Shown here: positions 5,094 to 12,132 of the stretch, piece by piece
Layout of the letters: each line of letters begins with the position of its first letter
How positions within the stretch are numbered: position 1 is the first letter of the stretch
From: Lachnospiraceae bacterium UBA1755
GTDB taxonomy: Bacteria; Bacillota; Clostridia; Lachnospirales; Lachnospiraceae
Reading direction: 5' to 3'
Length of the DNA: 12,977 nucleotides
NCBI GenBank assembly: GCA_002314805.1
Contig: DCHJ01000110.1
Location: 1 to 12,977 of the forward strand
Notes under the pieces: model-generated
Told to the model about the DNA's origin: nothing
Databases searched by the model: none
What the model saw: the letters and a program-made list of their open reading frames with translations, nothing else
Program-made: the position numbers and the translations under genes

Positions 5094-6548
5094 TTAAATT
5101 GCATGGTACTCGTCCAGCAGCTTCTGCTTTGTATCCCAGAGTGCCTTTGACAGATCCACATGAACTCTGTGCGGGTTCTGCAGACGCTTTGTCTCGTCGT
5201 ACAGTGTCTCAAGTTCCTCCTTGAACTTCTTCTGCAGCTCTTTGACGGTCGGGGATTTGTATACGCACTCCCCGTGGCTGAAGACCTTGACCATCAGTTC
5301 CTTCACATGGTATGTGCCGCCCTCCAGTCTGGTCTTCTTCCAGGTCTCAACCGGATCAAACAATACATAATCCTTGCTGTCGTCGATCACCTCATCAGCA
5401 AAACAGATAAGATCTGCAATTATCTTTCCCGTCTCGTTATCGTAAAATCTGTAGATGGTCTTGTTACCCGGATTTGTGATCTTTTCCGCATTTTCGGAAA
5501 GCTTGATCTTTGGTACGAAATGCCCCGTCTCCTTACTCTTGATAGCTGCAAGCTTATATACGCCGCCAAAGCTCGGATTGTCCTTGGACGTGATAAGATT
5601 TGTACCGACGCCCCAGGAATTGATGGCAGCCTTCTGATCCTTGAGAGAAGCTATGAGATATTCATCAAGGTCATTGGATGCGCATATCTTTGCATCCGTG
5701 TATCCCGCGTCATCAAGCATCTTTCTTGCCTTCTTGGACAGATATGCAAGATCGCCGGAATCCAGCCTGATACCGTAGGACGTAAGCTTTATCCCTTCCT
5801 TCTTCATCTGATCAAAGGTCTTTATTGCATTGGGTACACCGCTCCGTAAAGTATCATAGGTATCTACAAGCAGCGTGCATGCATCAGGATACAGTCTTGC
5901 ATAAGAACAGAACGCCGTGTATTCATCCGGGAAGCTCATGATCCAGGAATGAGCATGGGTACCCATAACGGGTACATCAAAAAGCTGTCCCGTAAGTACG
6001 TTGGATGTACCTACACAGCCTGCTATTATGGCGGCCCGTGCTCCGTAGATGCCTGCATCCGGCCCCTGGGCACGGCGCAGACCAAATTCCATGACACCGT
6101 CACCTTGAGCCGCATGAACTATACGATATGCCTTTGTTGCAATGAGACACTGATGATTGATGATATTGAGAAGTGCGGTCTCTACCAGCTGCGCCTCCAT
6201 GATCGGAGCGATGACCTTTACGATCGGCTCACGCGGGAACATATAGGTTGCTTCCGGTATTGCATAAACATTTCCGGTAAACTTAAAATCAGCAAGGTAG
6301 GCAAGGAACTCCTCCTTAAACAGCCCCGTTGATCTAAGATAACTGATATCATCTTCTTCGAAACGGAGATTGTTAAGAAGGTCTATAACCTGCTCGAGTC
6401 CTGCGCATACCGCAAATCCGTTTCCGTCCGGATTGGTCCTGTAGAAGGCATCAAAGATGACCGACTCGTTCCTGTCTTTCTCATAGAAATAACCCTGCAT
6501 CATTGTCAGCTCATAAAGGTCAGTCAATAAAGTCAGATTTCTTGCCAT
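5094..6548 (-). CDS. pncB: Nicotinate phosphoribosyltransferase
   Basis: The product has 484 residues, within the normal range of bacterial NAPRT. It joins nicotinate to PRPP, with ATP hydrolysis, giving nicotinate mononucleotide for NAD salvage in the cytoplasm. The N-terminus LLTDLYELTMMQGYF is diagnostic. EFGLRRAQGPDA (154-165) and GTHAHSWIMSF (196-206, with the conserved active-site His region) follow, then TLLVDTYDT (225-233) and GIRLDSGDL (259-267) of the phosphoribosyl-binding barrel. The start is supported by GAGGAAG about 4 nt upstream. The preceding 217 bp (6549-6765) hold no gene. They contain a hairpin TCCGTC/GACGGA (6603-6622) but no promoter I could define with confidence. The stop codon directly abuts the 105-bp palindromic element. 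Confidence 0.96.
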   Translation of the reverse strand: MARNLTLLTDLYELTMMQGYFYEKDRNESVIFDAFYRTNPDGNGFAVCAGLEQVIDLLNNLRFEEDDISYLRSTGLFKEEFLAYLADFKFTGNVYAIPEATYMFPREPIVKVIAPIMEAQLVETALLNIINHQCLIATKAYRIVHAAQGDGVMEFGLRRAQGPDAGIYGARAAIIAGCVGTSNVLTGQLFDVPVMGTHAHSWIMSFPDEYTAFCSYARLYPDACTLLVDTYDTLRSGVPNAIKTFDQMKKEGIKLTSYGIRLDSGDLAYLSKKARKMLDDAGYTDAKICASNDLDEYLIASLKDQKAAINSWGVGTNLITSKDNPSFGGVYKLAAIKSKETGHFVPKIKLSENAEKITNPGNKTIYRFYDNETGKIIADLICFADEVIDDSKDYVLFDPVETWKKTRLEGGTYHVKELMVKVFSHGECVYKSPTVKELQKKFKEELETLYDETKRLQNPHRVHVDLSKALWDTKQKLLDEYHAI

Positions 6549-6765
6549 AACTCTTCCTCATATTCTTTCAGCATATCAAAACAATATTTCTCAGATATTT
6601 TTTCCGTCCCGCCGCTGACGGATATACATCAGCCCGCAGGGATCTGCCGCGGCATCATAAGTCAGTCCTCGTCAGGCGCTGCTGTGCCCTGTCATATACC
6701 GCCGCATTTTTGTCTTTCCCTTAGTGTCTCCGGACCAACGGCTTTGCTTCCTGCTGCACTCTCTT

Positions 6766-6798
6766 AAAAAGGAAAGGGCTTCCGCGGAAACCCTTTCC
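6766..6798 (-). terminator. Intrinsic terminator after the SDR gene
   Basis: On the minus strand GGAAAGGGTTTCC pairs with GGAAGCCCTTTCC (6786-6798 with 6771-6783; 13 bp with one G-U pair; 2-nt turn GC), followed by TTTTT (6770-6766). It begins 8 nt after the stop codon and closes the dehydrogenase operon. Confidence 0.92.
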
Positions 6799-6805
6799 TC
6801 TTTTC

Positions 6806-7843
6806 TCAGTTGAGCATTACCTGTCCGCCGGTTACAGGAAGTGCCTGTCCGGTCTCATAATCCTGTTCAAGCAGGTAATAAATAGCTTTGTTAACATCCG
6901 CAGTCTCACATCCGCGTCCCAGCGGAACCTTTGCCTCGTAGAACTTACGTACATCCTCTACTGACTTGGCACCGGGTACCTTGCCGGCTTTGAAGTACTG
7001 AACGAAGAGTCCCTTCTCCGGATCAGACCAGAGCGGTCCGTTGAGGAAGTTGCCCGGACAGATCGAGTTGACCTTGATTCCAAACGGTGCAAGCTCAAGA
7101 GCAAAGCTCTGTGTAAGCCCAATGCCGCCAAACTTGGCGCCTGCATATGCGCTGTTTTTATTGGATCCTTCAAGTCCGCTCTTGGAATTGATCTGGATGA
7201 TATCAAACATCTTGTTCTCTGCAAACTTACGCTCTATCTTCATCGGCGCTACGCAATACTTAACGCATGTGAAGTATGCGATATAATCTATATTGGTAAC
7301 AAATGTGAAATCCTTGAGCGAGAGCTCCTCGACCGGACCTGACCGTACAACTCCGGCATTGTTTACGAATACATCAAGTCCGCCAAATGCAAGGACTGTC
7401 TCGTTGATAAGATTCTCAACAGACTCTTCATTGGATACGTCGACCTTGATTGCCACAGCTGTGCCTGCTCCGTACTTTGCATTTGCTTCATCAGCTCTCT
7501 GCTGCGCAAGCTCGATATTGAGGTCGCAGTAAACCATAAATGCACCCTGCTCCACAAGAGCAGATGCGATACCGAAACCGAATCCCTGTGCAGAACCAGT
7601 TACGATAGCTATCTTGTTGGCACAGCGTCCTGTCTTCTCTGAAGCAGCTGCCTCAAAAGAACCGACTCCCTCCACATAGATCTTCTTCTCACCGGCTGCT
7701 GCTCTGATGCCCTCATATACTGCATCAAGATCATCTCCGTCTATCTTCTTTCCTGTAAAATCATTCTCTGTGAATATTACCCTGGCTGCGCCGGTTGCTC
7801 CTCTGAACGCCGGTGCGATCTTTACTGCATATGTCTTATCCAT
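6806..7843 (-). CDS. Short-chain dehydrogenase with N-terminal extension (SorD-like polyol-phosphate dehydrogenase?)
   Basis: From ATG 7843 the product has 345 residues, about 80 more than a classical SDR. The SDR core starts near residue 76: cofactor loop TGSAQGFG (82-89), NNAG (161-164), catalytic Ser220, Tyr233 and Lys237 (INS, SAYAGAK), and PG(N) near 263. Residues 1-75 (TYAVKIAPAFRGATG and onward) form a small alpha/beta-looking extension I do not recognise. The chosen start has AAAGGAG 10 nt upstream and lies 4 nt past the stop of the SorE-like gene. A longer frame up to 7951 would overlap that gene and has no sign of use. The context suggests NAD(P)-dependent oxidation of a polyol phosphate, such as sorbitol 6-phosphate to fructose 6-phosphate, partnered with the upstream reductase. 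The substrate is inferred. Confidence 0.85.
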   Translation of the reverse strand: MDKTYAVKIAPAFRGATGAARVIFTENDFTGKKIDGDDLDAVYEGIRAAAGEKKIYVEGVGSFEAAASEKTGRCANKIAIVTGSAQGFGFGIASALVEQGAFMVYCDLNIELAQQRADEANAKYGAGTAVAIKVDVSNEESVENLINETVLAFGGLDVFVNNAGVVRSGPVEELSLKDFTFVTNIDYIAYFTCVKYCVAPMKIERKFAENKMFDIIQINSKSGLEGSNKNSAYAGAKFGGIGLTQSFALELAPFGIKVNSICPGNFLNGPLWSDPEKGLFVQYFKAGKVPGAKSVEDVRKFYEAKVPLGRGCETADVNKAIYYLLEQDYETGQALPVTGGQVMLN

Positions 7844-7847
7844 CAGA

Positions 7848-9107
7848 TCAGATCTCCTTTGCATTAGCAAGTAAGTATTTCTCTGCCTCCGGGTTCCAAA
7901 GTCCGTTGGTCTTATCGCAAAGCTCGCCGCAATGCTTAAGAACCGGATCACTGCTGTCCTTCATATCTGCAATTGCTGTAAGCGGCATTGAGATATGAGT
8001 ATAGATAAGCTTCTTTCCACCCTTGATATTCGGCAGGTTAAGTGTTGTCTCGATAGCAGCGTCAAGACCGCCTACATGTGTGATCATGCCGGATGGGTTG
8101 ATCGTTCCGTCAGAGATGAGCTTAACAGCCTCGATAAGATCCTCTGTGTTTCCGCCCGAATTGCCTGCGATATGTGTTGCGTTGTAATGTACATTGTAGA
8201 AGTTGAACTTGGCTGAAAGCTCCGGATTTGTCGGGCCTGCGAAGAAGTTAAGGCAGCCGTCATAACCGAGTATAGCACTTGCCTGCTCAATTACTGCTGC
8301 TACAGGAGCATATACATAAACATCATCATAGCCGTTTCCGTCATTGTAGCTCTTAAGGAGTGCCGGAACATCCTCAACGCTGCCTGTATTTACATATACA
8401 AGCTTTACGCCGTGAGCTGCTGCATCCTCAACGGTATAAAGTGAAGCTGCTCTGTCAAGCCTTGCCTGATCGATATCTGTCACAACAAGGAGCTTCGGAC
8501 GGCGCGGTCCGTGGATCGAATAATCGATAGTGCCCAGCCCCATTGCTCCGACACCTGCAAGGAGCGCCATATTTCCGCCTTCCTTGATACCCATCTGATG
8601 CACATATGTACCGGCCTGTGTGTGATAGTTAACATGCGCTCCACCGATGATGCAGCTGATCGGCTCTGCAACTGATCCAAGATAGAAAGCAGCTCCTGTA
8701 TAAGGAAGGAGGCAGCCTCTCTCCATAAACTCCTTCGGGATCACGATGTACTGTGAGTCACCGCCGATATATCTGAAAGAATATCCCGGAGCAGCGTATA
8801 CATTCTCAGGAAGATTGATAGCCGGCTGGATAACGAATCTGTCACCTGACTTAAACTCGTTTGCCCACTTCGGACCTACTTCAACGATCTCTCCGCAGAA
8901 CTCATGTCCTACGATAGTCGGATTGACATCGATATCCTTAGGAGCTCTCTTATGTCCTGCACCCTGCTCTGCAAGCTTGTATGTTGACATACATACAGAA
9001 TCAGATACGACCTTTGCAAGGATCTCGTCGTCCTTGATTGCCGGAAGCTCAAACTCTTCAAGTCTCAAGTCTTCTACACCGTAAATTCTAACCGCCTTAG
9101 TTTTCAT
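7848..9107 (-). CDS. sorE: Zinc-dependent medium-chain dehydrogenase, L-sorbose 1-phosphate reductase (SorE) type
   Basis: The product has 419 residues. The N-terminus MKTKAVRIYGVEDLRLEEFELP and VSDSVCMSTYK, then GHEFCGEI, resembles SorE enzymes that reduce L-sorbose 1-phosphate to D-glucitol 6-phosphate. Catalytic zinc ligands are probably Cys39, His68 and Glu69, with the EPISC segment further on. The GxGxxG nucleotide loop is AGVGAMG. The four-Cys structural zinc lobe of alcohol dehydrogenases is absent. The start is supported by GGAGG (9114-9118) 6 nt upstream. It is the first gene of the dehydrogenase pair, with the SDR start 4 nt after its stop. Its product would be the substrate of a SorD-like SDR, consistent with a two-step ketose/polyol-phosphate path. 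The exact sugar cannot be read from sequence; no PTS genes are in view. Confidence 0.82.
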   Translation of the reverse strand: MKTKAVRIYGVEDLRLEEFELPAIKDDEILAKVVSDSVCMSTYKLAEQGAGHKRAPKDIDVNPTIVGHEFCGEIVEVGPKWANEFKSGDRFVIQPAINLPENVYAAPGYSFRYIGGDSQYIVIPKEFMERGCLLPYTGAAFYLGSVAEPISCIIGGAHVNYHTQAGTYVHQMGIKEGGNMALLAGVGAMGLGTIDYSIHGPRRPKLLVVTDIDQARLDRAASLYTVEDAAAHGVKLVYVNTGSVEDVPALLKSYNDGNGYDDVYVYAPVAAVIEQASAILGYDGCLNFFAGPTNPELSAKFNFYNVHYNATHIAGNSGGNTEDLIEAVKLISDGTINPSGMITHVGGLDAAIETTLNLPNIKGGKKLIYTHISMPLTAIADMKDSSDPVLKHCGELCDKTNGLWNPEAEKYLLANAKEI

Positions 9108-9153
9108 TTCTTTCCTCCATCATTTTACATATAAGAATTCCAGCTGTTTCTGC

Positions 9154-9165
9154 TTTCTGCAGAAA
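9154..9165. promoter_or_regulatory. 12-bp perfect palindrome upstream of the SorE-like gene
   Basis: TTTCTGCAGAAA is a perfect palindrome 47 bp upstream of the sorE start. An extra TTTCTGC copy (9147-9153) lies next to it, giving two direct half-sites. It is a candidate operator. A TGTAAAAT box (9122-9129 on the minus strand) would place the transcription start inside the SD, so no promoter is claimed. Confidence 0.4.
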
Positions 9166-9195
9166 TGCGTTGTGTACCCAATTTACGCGCCGAAA

Positions 9196-9224
9196 GAGAG
9201 AAGGCCTTTCGCCGTCCCTCTCTC
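9196..9224 (-). terminator. Weak hairpin terminator after the ferredoxin gene
   Basis: On the minus strand GAGAGAGGG (9216-9224) pairs with CCTTCTCTC (9196-9204) over 9 bp with one G-U pair, followed only by TTTCGG. The short T-tract suggests partial termination, so some readthrough from ferredoxin into sorE is possible. Confidence 0.45.
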
Positions 9225-9252
9225 CTGCACTTATATTGTTAATCGTCAAATA

Positions 9253-9423
9253 TTACTCTGCCTGGATAGCACCTGTCGGGCATGCGCCTTCGCAAGCTCC
9301 GCAGTCTACACATACGTCAGCATCAACAACGAACTTTCCTTCGCCTTCCTTGATAGCCTCTACCGGACATGTTGCCTGGCAAGCTCCGCAGCTAACGCAC
9401 TCGTCACTAATCTTGTGAGCCAT
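9253..9423 (-). CDS. 2[4Fe-4S] clostridial-type ferredoxin
   Basis: The product has 56 residues. Two CxxCxxCxxxCP motifs (Cys9, 12, 15, 19 and Cys38, 41, 44, 48) bind two [4Fe-4S] clusters, with the usual pseudo-twofold symmetry between halves. The length and VEAI/TGAI motifs match low-potential ferredoxins that accept electrons from pyruvate:ferredoxin oxidoreductase and feed hydrogenase, Rnf or Bcd/Etf complexes in anaerobes. The start ATG at 9423 has a near-perfect SD AAGGAGGG (9430-9437), and a near-consensus promoter lies 44 bp upstream, suggesting high expression. It precedes the dehydrogenase pair by 145 bp, separated by a weak hairpin. A functional link to those enzymes is not required. 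Confidence 0.96.
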   Translation of the reverse strand: MAHKISDECVSCGACQATCPVEAIKEGEGKFVVDADVCVDCGACEGACPTGAIQAE

Positions 9424-9466
9424 TGTATTCCCTCCTTATAGAATGAAAAACTTATAAACACTGATA

Positions 9467-9495
9467 ATTCTATACCATAAACCGGTTAATTTCAA
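9467..9495 (-). promoter_or_regulatory. Strong sigma-A promoter of the ferredoxin gene
   Basis: On the minus strand TTGAAA (9490-9495), exactly 17 bp, then TAGAAT (9467-9472). The spacer holds the palindrome AACCGGTT (9480-9487), a possible operator half-turn. The -35 box directly abuts the end of the 48-bp repeat array. Confidence 0.8.
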
Positions 9496-9734
9496 CCATA
9501 ATCACCACGTGATGCCTGCTCTGATTCCGTCAGAACCAGCCTGCTCCTGCCGTGTTGCTTTTTCTGCCCCGACGTCACAACGGCCAGCCGGTTCCTGCGG
9601 ATTTGCTTTTTCAGCCCCAATGCCACAACAGCCCGCCATTCCTGCAGATTTGCTTTTTCAGCCCTGATGCCGCAACATCCAGCCGCTTCCTGCAGATTTG
9701 ACATTTCATCCCGGACACCGCACACCCGCTGCCC
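9496..9734 (-). repeat. Five 48-bp tandem repeats between the GH18 gene and the ferredoxin promoter
   Basis: Units lie at 9687-9734, 9639-9686, 9592-9638 (47 bp), 9544-9591 and 9496-9543. The middle three are closest: each has GCTGAAAAAGCAA or GCAGAAAAAGCAA and ends in a CAGGA-type motif. The outer two are decayed. The array starts at the base after the GH18 stop codon and ends at the ferredoxin -35 box. The GH18 frame stays open through all units to a stop at 9492-9494. No separate gene or clear terminator was seen inside. Confidence 0.85.
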
Positions 9735-11372
9735 TCAGAACAGCTCCCATACCTCCGGAACCTCCAGCCCCAGTTTCCAGCATGCAATTCCTCCCAGCTT
9801 CCTGTCCCTGGCAAGCTTGATCTTTAATGATAAAGACTCTGTATCCTCCAGCCACATATAATCATCTCCGCTATGGCCGTAATATTGTCCAAAATCCTCA
9901 TTCCACTGCAGCTGCACGTGATTCTCATCTACCCAGTTCTGAGCCGCTGACATTCCGACCGCCTGACTTGTAAAACCGGCTCCGTCCACAGTCCAGATCC
10001 GGGTATAGAAAGGGATCGCATTGATCAGCTGATTTGCAGGCACCTCCTCCAGACTCAGATCTATACCTTCTTCTACAAACGGCATAGAAGCCACGCTTCC
10101 CGCGTCTCCGCCTGCAAAATGCTCATCATAGCCCATATTGATCACATAGTCCGCACATTCAGCCTGCGCCTTCCGGCCATAAAACTTATTGAAATTCTGC
10201 GCATTTGGATCGTCTATGCTCAATACTATCCCGTTATTCCTGCAGCTTATACTGAGCTCCCTGATAAATTCGACAAAATACGGTCCGCAGATCTCCTCAA
10301 GCTGCTCAAAGTCAATATTTAATCCGTCGATCTCATGTTCCTTTATCTCCTCTGTCAGCAGACTGATAAGATTGGTCCTGGCATCATAGCTCCTGAGAAG
10401 TGCGGTCGAGTCGATCTCATTTGTAAAATTATCGCACAGAGCCCATACAGCAATCCCGCTGCTATGGCAGAGCCCTATATACTCATCACTCACAAGGCTG
10501 CTGATATTGCCTCTGGTATCAGTCACAGAGAACCATGTAGGAGATACTACGTTGATCCTGTACGCCGTGTCCAGCAATCCTTCGAGCTTGGCATTTGCAT
10601 CCTCATTGGTAGTCTGATGCCATCCCAGTATCACTTCTTCATCCATGAGCAGGTGGCTGTATACCGGCAGACTGTAGCTGTTGCGCGGAGTCTCCTCCTT
10701 TATATCTCCCAGCTTATCAGCCTCAACATAGCCCGGAAAACCCTGCTCCGTTACGACCCGGTTCCATCCGCTTTCACATTCCCGGACTATCCTCACCCGT
10801 GTTCCTTCCGTCAGCTCCGTTATCCTTCTCTGCAGAGACGATTCACCCGTGCGAAGCACTGCGTCCTTTTTGACTGAAGCAGTCTTATAGCTTTCAAATT
10901 TATCATTGATATAAACGCGCTTGCCTGTATTCTCCCTGCCGCAGTATTCCTCAAACGTCACAGGAGTATTTGTATCTATAAATTCCGCCTGAAGAAACAC
11001 CTTGGAACCCTTTTTTATAAATCGCGGGTGCTCATTCCGACGTTCCTCGGCAGCATCAAAGAAAAGGATCTCCGTCGGCATAGTATATATAAGTTTGCCT
11101 ATGCTCTCATCCCAGAAGAATTTATCATTTAGATTTACGTTGACCCATTCGATCGGAAGATACGCCTGTTCATTGTAACAGACACCCTTCTCCTTCTGCA
11201 GATAAAAGTTGTAGATAAGAGCCACGTCATTACCGCTCACATCAAAAAGCTCTGTCTCCGAAATACTTTCCTGATTGGTGCGGTTTTCTTTTTTCTTCTC
11301 ATAGACAAGGAATCCTAAAACACAGCCCGACATAAGCAAAAGAACCACCGCGACCGCAATAATTTTTTTCAT
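9735..11372 (-). CDS. Membrane-anchored GH18 family protein with SH3 domain, spore-cortex-lytic type
   Basis: The product has 545 residues. Residues 1-24 form an N-terminal membrane segment with charged flanks. MSGC resembles a poor lipobox, but hydrophobic residues continue after Cys17, so an anchor is favoured. Residues 45-165 look like a copper-amine-oxidase-N or stalk-type domain. Residues 165-222 are a bacterial SH3 domain. The GH18 barrel follows from about 245 to the end, with IDGLNIDFE placing the catalytic acid at Glu356. Asn352 replaces the usual Asp, as in YaaH/SleL-type cortical fragment-lytic enzymes. GH18 enzymes of this group cut beta-1,4 bonds next to N-acetylglucosamine in peptidoglycan. 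The SD GGGAGG is 11 nt from the start, a long spacing, and partly inside a leader hairpin. Sporulation or wall remodelling is inferred. Confidence 0.9.
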   Translation of the reverse strand: MKKIIAVAVVLLLMSGCVLGFLVYEKKKENRTNQESISETELFDVSGNDVALIYNFYLQKEKGVCYNEQAYLPIEWVNVNLNDKFFWDESIGKLIYTMPTEILFFDAAEERRNEHPRFIKKGSKVFLQAEFIDTNTPVTFEEYCGRENTGKRVYINDKFESYKTASVKKDAVLRTGESSLQRRITELTEGTRVRIVRECESGWNRVVTEQGFPGYVEADKLGDIKEETPRNSYSLPVYSHLLMDEEVILGWHQTTNEDANAKLEGLLDTAYRINVVSPTWFSVTDTRGNISSLVSDEYIGLCHSSGIAVWALCDNFTNEIDSTALLRSYDARTNLISLLTEEIKEHEIDGLNIDFEQLEEICGPYFVEFIRELSISCRNNGIVLSIDDPNAQNFNKFYGRKAQAECADYVINMGYDEHFAGGDAGSVASMPFVEEGIDLSLEEVPANQLINAIPFYTRIWTVDGAGFTSQAVGMSAAQNWVDENHVQLQWNEDFGQYYGHSGDDYMWLEDTESLSLKIKLARDRKLGGIACWKLGLEVPEVWELF

Positions 11373-11376
11373 AACA

Positions 11377-11417
11377 AAAGGGGCCTCCCGGTTTTTTTAA
11401 CGACAAAGGTCCCCTTT
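11377..11417 (-). promoter_or_regulatory. Leader hairpin touching the GH18 gene SD
   Basis: On the minus strand AAAGGGG (11411-11417) pairs with CCCCTTT (11377-11383). The stem extends by GG/CC with one bulge (11384-11385 with 11408-11409), so the last two G of the SD GGGAGG (11384-11389) are in the stem. The loop contains the rest of the SD and an A7 run. The predicted transcription start falls at the beginning of the hairpin. It may lower or modulate translation. Confidence 0.5.
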
Positions 11418-11419
11418 AG

Positions 11420-11428
11420 TTTATAACA
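11420..11428 (-). promoter_or_regulatory. Extended -10 promoter of the GH18 gene
   Basis: On the minus strand TGTTATAAA, an extended -10 with hexamer TATAAA (11420-11425). The -35 region is weak (ACTTTC at 17 bp). The expected start is near 11413, at the leader hairpin. Confidence 0.5.
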
Positions 11429-11460
11429 AATCTCCCGATATGGAAAGTGCCGTCGTTTCA

Positions 11461-11476
11461 TATCGATGCATTGATA
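11461..11476. promoter_or_regulatory. Imperfect 16-bp palindrome between divergent units
   Basis: TATCGATGCATTGATA matches its own reverse complement at 14 of 16 positions. It lies between the GH18 promoter (minus) and an extended -10 on the plus strand (TGTTATACT, 11506-11514), a fitting place for an operator serving both directions. The regulator is unknown. Confidence 0.35.
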
Positions 11477-11505
11477 CCTTCTCTCCGGAACACCTCCGGG
11501 AAATA

Positions 11506-11514
11506 TGTTATACT
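11506..11514 (+). promoter_or_regulatory. Possible extended -10 promoter for the plus-strand unit leading to mecA
   Basis: TGTTATACT carries the extended -10 TG and hexamer TATACT (11509-11514). No good -35 was found at 16-18 bp. It lies about 77 bp before the SD of the unknown ORF at 11591. Confidence 0.4.
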
Positions 11515-11590
11515 ATCTCTCTTTTCAGACTATCTTTTTGACCCGATATTCCGCTCCTCCTATCAATTTTGTGTTTCCGGAAAGGAGATA

Positions 11591-11965
11591 ATGCTCCACG
11601 CGACATATCTTCCGGATTTGTTAAATGGTTGCTTTCTTGTTACTACAGACTGGTTGCAGCCGGTCTTTCCTCTTCGTATGCTCACTTGGGAAAAGTTTCA
11701 CTTCGGGGACCGGCCTTTAATAGAGCTCAATGGGTTTACCGGTAATTTGTCCTCATTGATATTACGCTCAGATTTTACACCCGCAGATCCCAAAAATGTT
11801 TATCGAACAGTTGTTGCGGACGATATTCAGATAATTTCCTTTACGCCTATTCGTAAATATTCTACTTTTGTCTGTCTTTGCGTACGCTTTTTTTCAGCAT
11901 ACAGATCACTGCACAAGATCAGGATTTGTTTTTGGACCGTCCCGTTTTTTCATTTACCTTTATAA
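11591..11965 (+). CDS. Unrecognised ORF in a T-rich region upstream of mecA (possibly frameshifted)
   Basis: An ATG at 11591 is preceded by AAAGGAG with only 3 nt spacing. The frame gives 124 residues with no family I recognise. The first 90 residues look protein-like (TYLPDLLNGCF, TWEKFHFGDRPLIELNG, VYRTVVADDIQIISF). The last 30 are Cys/Phe/Arg-rich and implausible, as after a frameshift. At codons 100-101 (TTT TTT, 11888-11893) there is a run of seven T, and the -1 frame stays open from there into mecA. Codons such as TTG, TTA and CGA are commoner than in neighbouring genes, and the stretch is T-rich, which suggests foreign origin or decay. It may be a real small protein, a decayed gene or noncoding. 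Confidence 0.35.
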   Translation: MLHATYLPDLLNGCFLVTTDWLQPVFPLRMLTWEKFHFGDRPLIELNGFTGNLSSLILRSDFTPADPKNVYRTVVADDIQIISFTPIRKYSTFVCLCVRFFSAYRSLHKIRICFWTVPFFHLPL

Positions 11966-12132
11966 AACCAGCGTCAACTATTTCTTCGGGTCGTCTTCAT
12001 ATTAATCAGATATTCTTTGCTGTTTTCTTACATCCGCGGGCACCGGAAATTGTCAGGAGACGTTTTCTTGCATTTCCATATATACCTGATTTAATTGAAC
12101 TTTTCATGATTTTGGAGTATGATATCTCTACT
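11878..12132 (+). other. Open frame continuous with mecA, upstream of its likely start
   Basis: For 85 codons before the mecA ATG, the mecA frame has no stop. Its beginning overlaps the unknown ORF (11591-11965) in the -1 frame at the T7 run 11888-11894. No start codon with an SD was found in this stretch; the only near-5' start is TTG. The segment may be the C-terminal part of a frameshifted gene or a leader of mecA mRNA. Confidence 0.35.

Noticed and set aside
5160..5849. 229-codon plus-strand frame opposite pncB
   Set aside because: Antisense shadow; the minus-strand frame carries all NAPRT motifs.
7844..7951. Longer start for the SDR gene
   Set aside because: It would overlap the end of the SorE-like gene by about 100 bp without an SD; ATG 7843 has AAAGGAG.
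9122..9150. Promoter of the SorE-like gene at TGTAAAAT
   Set aside because: The predicted start would lie inside the SD at 9114-9118, leaving no usable leader.
9496..9734. Independent small gene encoded by the 48-bp repeats
   Set aside because: The frame begins with GTG without an SD, one unit is 47 bp so the repeat register breaks, and openness is expected in GC-rich repeat DNA.
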